Shown piece after piece: positions 4,177-6,443 of a stretch of 6,443 nt of DNA. Source of the stretch: PSRF01 sp035457105 (GTDB taxonomy: Bacteria; Acidobacteriota; Blastocatellia; Pyrinomonadales; Pyrinomonadaceae). The stretch is from positions 1 to 6,443 of the forward strand of contig DATIBX010000717.1 of the NCBI GenBank assembly GCA_035457105.1, read 5' to 3'. The notes under the pieces are model-generated. The model saw nothing but the letters and a program-made list of their open reading frames with translations, did no database searches and was not told where the DNA came from. Each line of letters starts with the position of its first letter. Position 1 is the stretch's first letter. The position numbers and the translations under genes were made by a program.

Positions 4177-6264
4177 TTAGGTCGCTGTCAATTCAGCGAC
4201 AACTTCATTTGCGTTGAATACTTTCTTCAAGACCTCCAGCATTCCACGCGAATCAACTGAAATGGCCCGATTCACTGAAGGGTCATACATAAAGTCTCCC
4301 ACCAGCGATTGAATGTTGCCGTCAAAAATCAATCCCACCAGTTCACCGTTCTGATTGATTGTCGGCGACCCTGAATTTCCACCAATGATGTCGTTAGTCG
4401 AGACGAAGTTGAATGGAGTATTCAGGTCGATAGCTGACTTCTTTTCAAGCCAACGTGGAGGAAGGTTATAGGGAAACTTCTGCTTGAACGAATCAGCGCG
4501 AGTATAAAGTCCACCCAAGGTAGTGAAAGGAGGAATCTTTTTACCATTCTCGGTATAGCCATCGATCGCGCCATATGAAAGTCGAAGCGTGAACGTCGCA
4601 TCGGGATAAAGTTTGGTGCCCTCCGTTTCGAACAATGCACGAGCGATCTTTGAATAACTGGTCCGTTCAACACCAGTCAGTTCGCTTTCATATCGCTTCC
4701 TGACTTCACGTGCTTTTGGATCAATCTCGCGGGCTACGATGATCATCGGATCTGTTGAGGCGTCAATGGCGGCTGCACCGCCCTTGGCCAATTCTTTTCT
4801 GTAGTCGACGTCGGCAAGTTTTGTTCCGTCGATCAACTCCTTGGCGCGCGCCTCAGGAGTCTTTCCATCGAGCACTTGTTTGACGAGCGCATTGTCGTTG
4901 CCCAACAACTCAACCATGAAGGAGAGGGAATCTGCCAGTTTCAACTTTTCAAAATCCAGGTGAATTGGTGCAGGTGAGTACAATCCCTGCTCGAGGGATG
5001 CTCGTCGCGCTTCCGTGTATTCAGGCAGTCGCTGGGCATTTGGTTTTTGATCTTCTGCCGCCAGCCTCACGAGCGCGCGGGCAAAACTGAACAGCGTGCT
5101 GTTGAAGCCGCCGGACTGCTCAAAAATTCTGCGCTCGCGGATGTAGGTTGGGTAAGTTTGATGTGCTTTGGCAATCGCATCCCACGCATCGCCGTACAGC
5201 TTCTGCCGTTCGGGATTCGCCGCGATCGACTTGCGCAGCGCGTCTTCTGCCTTTTTCTTGCGCGCCATCAAAGCGTTGTCTTTGAGTCCCTGGATTTGCC
5301 CTCGATAAACCTTCAGAGAGTTCTGCACACTATTGAGCTCATTCTGAGCCTGGCGTGTCTGTTCATCACCAAGGGCCATGTACTTTTGGAGCATCGCCTC
5401 GCGTCGTTCCAACAGTCGCAGAATGATGGGGATGCTTGTATCACGAAGCTCTTCAAGGTGGGCGACTGTGTCAAGTCGCGAGGTTGAACCAGGATTCCCC
5501 GTCACGAACACAAGACTTCCCTCTTTGGCTCCCGCAGTTGAGAACTTGAAATAACTTTCCGGATGCACCGGCTGATCGTTTTCGTAAACTCGGACCAACG
5601 ACATGTCGATATTGAATCGTGGGAAGTTAAAATTATCGGGGTCACCTCCAAAGAACGCAGCCTGAAACTCAGGGACGAAGACCAATCTGACGTCGGTGTA
5701 CTTCTTGTAGCGATAGAGATTGTATTGTCCACCCTGGTAAAGAGTGACGACGTCGGAGCGCAATCCGGTGGCTTTCAGGGATTCGCCTTCGATTGCCGCG
5801 ATCTCGGCACGCCTGGCTGTGAAGGCTTCAGCGTCAGTGGAGTTAGCCTTGACGGATCCATTCACACGACTGGTTACATCTTCGATGCTGATCAGCACAT
5901 TCAATTCAAGGCTTGGGGCTTTGATCTCTTCTTCGCGAGTACGTGCGACAAATCCGGTCTTAGCGAGATCCTTCTCAGGGGTACTGACTTCGTTAACGAT
6001 ATCTTCAACGATGTGATAGTTAGTCAGGACCAGGCCATTCGGCGAGACAAATGAACCCGAGCCTCCGTTATTAAAGCGCACCGATGCGAGCTGCACCTTC
6101 TTGAGCCAATCGTCTGTAATTTCAAAGCCGTACTTTTTCTTAATTTCAGCGCGGGGAACGTTATTGAACGTCCACATTCCTTCATCCGCGAATGCAGTCA
6201 ACTGTAGTGTTTGGATAGAAAAGAGCGCCAGCAACAGCGCCGACAGGATTTTTCGTGCTTTCAT
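4177..6264 (-). CDS. Secreted S46-family serine dipeptidyl-peptidase (DPP7-like)
   Basis: A 695-residue exported peptidase of MEROPS family S46, whose members remove dipeptides from peptide N-termini. A signal peptide is visible: positive MKARK, hydrophobic core 6-20, likely cleavage after TAFA (26). The triad is H84 (LTNYHIVED), D220 (RFNIDMSLVRVY) and S631 (GGNSGSP). The His-Asp distance of 136 equals that of P. gingivalis DPP7. A helix-rich region (about 280-480, with likely coiled coil near 283-345) should form the lid domain. In the FDGN motif, G649 occupies the position that is Gly in DPP7 and Arg in Asp/Glu-specific DPP11, suggesting a hydrophobic P1 preference. N211 and D648 of the N-terminus anchor are kept, but the adjacent Trp is F212. 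There is no cysteine at all. Length fits the family (about 700-720). ATG 6264 is chosen because GAGGA precedes it; an in-frame TTG at 6276 lies at that binding site. Likely periplasmic; transcribed alone. Confidence 0.93.
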   Translation of the reverse strand: MKARKILSALLLALFSIQTLQLTAFADEGMWTFNNVPRAEIKKKYGFEITDDWLKKVQLASVRFNNGGSGSFVSPNGLVLTNYHIVEDIVNEVSTPEKDLAKTGFVARTREEEIKAPSLELNVLISIEDVTSRVNGSVKANSTDAEAFTARRAEIAAIEGESLKATGLRSDVVTLYQGGQYNLYRYKKYTDVRLVFVPEFQAAFFGGDPDNFNFPRFNIDMSLVRVYENDQPVHPESYFKFSTAGAKEGSLVFVTGNPGSTSRLDTVAHLEELRDTSIPIILRLLERREAMLQKYMALGDEQTRQAQNELNSVQNSLKVYRGQIQGLKDNALMARKKKAEDALRKSIAANPERQKLYGDAWDAIAKAHQTYPTYIRERRIFEQSGGFNSTLFSFARALVRLAAEDQKPNAQRLPEYTEARRASLEQGLYSPAPIHLDFEKLKLADSLSFMVELLGNDNALVKQVLDGKTPEARAKELIDGTKLADVDYRKELAKGGAAAIDASTDPMIIVAREIDPKAREVRKRYESELTGVERTSYSKIARALFETEGTKLYPDATFTLRLSYGAIDGYTENGKKIPPFTTLGGLYTRADSFKQKFPYNLPPRWLEKKSAIDLNTPFNFVSTNDIIGGNSGSPTINQNGELVGLIFDGNIQSLVGDFMYDPSVNRAISVDSRGMLEVLKKVFNANEVVAELTAT

Positions 6265-6269
6265 TTGGA

Positions 6270-6274
6270 TCCTC
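6270..6274 (-). promoter_or_regulatory. Ribosome binding site of the S46 peptidase gene
   Basis: On the minus strand GAGGA sits five bases before ATG 6264. An in-frame TTG at 6276 directly abuts this site, so using it as a start would leave the gene without a ribosome binding site. Confidence 0.8.
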
Positions 6275-6343
6275 AATTAATAAGCTTGCGGGAGAAGTTT
6301 TTAGACAGTAGATCGCGCCCTCAGGATGCCTGATGACGTCGAA

Positions 6344-6373
6344 AACCTAAACCCTTAGCGAGGAATAAGTCAA
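6344..6373 (-). promoter_or_regulatory. Candidate promoter of the S46 peptidase gene
   Basis: On the minus strand TTGACT (plus 6368-6373, five of six matches) is followed after 18 bp by TAGGTT (6344-6349, three of six). Transcription would start near 6337 and leave a leader of about 73 bases. An interrupted palindrome TCAGG-ATG-CCTGA (6321-6333) lies just downstream of that start. A second TTGACA occurs at about 6414-6419 but has no good -10 partner. Confidence 0.25.
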
Positions 6374-6392
6374 ACGAGGAGAAGTTTAGAGT

Positions 6393-6410
6393 GCGCCGGC
6401 CCGGCGGCGC
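6393..6410. repeat. GC-rich hairpin upstream of the S46 peptidase gene
   Basis: GCGCCG (6393-6398) and CGGCGC (6405-6410) form a perfect 6-bp stem with a 6-base GCCCGG loop. On the plus strand it is followed by only TTT, a poor terminator tail. It is flanked by two copies of GTCAAACG (6369-6376 and 6414-6421, 45 bp apart). It may end a gene beyond the right edge or be a regulatory structure. No coding sequence was recognised from 6277 to the window end. Confidence 0.45.
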
Positions 6411-6443
6411 TTTGTCAAACGTTCACCTCGCGTTCTTTCAAAT

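Noticed and set aside
5047..5487. 146-codon plus-strand open frame inside the S46 peptidase gene
   Set aside because: It is antisense to a strongly supported gene, has no recognisable domain, and is explained by the codon pattern of the real frame.
5563..6054. 163-codon plus-strand open frame opposite the N-terminal half of the S46 peptidase
   Set aside because: It lies wholly antisense to conserved catalytic segments (H84, D220) and encodes nothing recognisable; an overlapping third frame at 5744-6016 shows how open this strand is by chance.
6265..6276. TTG start at 6276 for the S46 peptidase, adding four residues
   Set aside because: The TTG abuts the GAGGA ribosome binding site that serves ATG 6264, and the signal peptide begins naturally at MKARK.
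1..6443. Search for tRNA or rRNA genes, CRISPR arrays, insertion sequences, attachment sites and toxin-antitoxin pairs
   Set aside because: No cloverleaf, regular repeat-spacer pattern, transposase, terminal inverted repeats or paired small genes were seen.

Overview
The window looks like ordinary bacterial chromosome of medium base composition. It holds five protein-coding genes, no RNA genes, no insertion sequence and no CRISPR array. The combination of an exported S46-family peptidase, a long PcrA/UvrD helicase with a C-terminal Tudor-like domain, and small zincin and isochorismatase-fold genes would fit a soil-type Acidobacteriota genome (Blastocatellia-like). That placement rests on remembered protein flavour only and is tentative.

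Left part (1-1007): the left edge cuts through a minus-strand gene whose first 96 codons encode the zinc-binding methyl-acceptor domain of Ada, the alkylation-damage sensor. A 160-bp region (290-449) separates it from a divergent plus-strand gene for a small cysteine hydrolase of the isochorismatase-like superfamily, closest in flavour to ISOC1/ISOC2. The open frame of that hydrolase runs back to 306, but its first 48 codons are most likely untranslated control region.

Middle part (1007-3977): the hydrolase stop overlaps the GTG start of pcrA by one base. A gene for a 179-residue HExxH metallopeptidase-like protein follows pcrA after 22 bp. The three plus-strand genes therefore look like one operon. 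Ada and PcrA give the locus a DNA-repair theme; roles for the hydrolase and the zincin in that theme are only inferred from position.

Right part (3978-6443): a 199-bp convergent intergenic region holds an AT-rich stretch with small repeats and a perfect 12-bp hairpin. That hairpin works as an intrinsic terminator for the minus-strand gene that follows. This gene encodes a secreted, cysteine-free S46 serine exopeptidase with an intact His-Asp-Ser triad and a Gly specificity residue (DPP7-like). A Phe stands where characterised enzymes have a Trp that helps hold the substrate N-terminus. The last 167 bp contain its leader, a candidate promoter and a GC-rich hairpin.

I see no convincing new multi-gene system. 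The most useful points are the unlisted partial ada gene, two corrected start codons, the repair-gene/hydrolase/zincin operon, the helicase insertion, and the variant substrate-anchor site in the peptidase.
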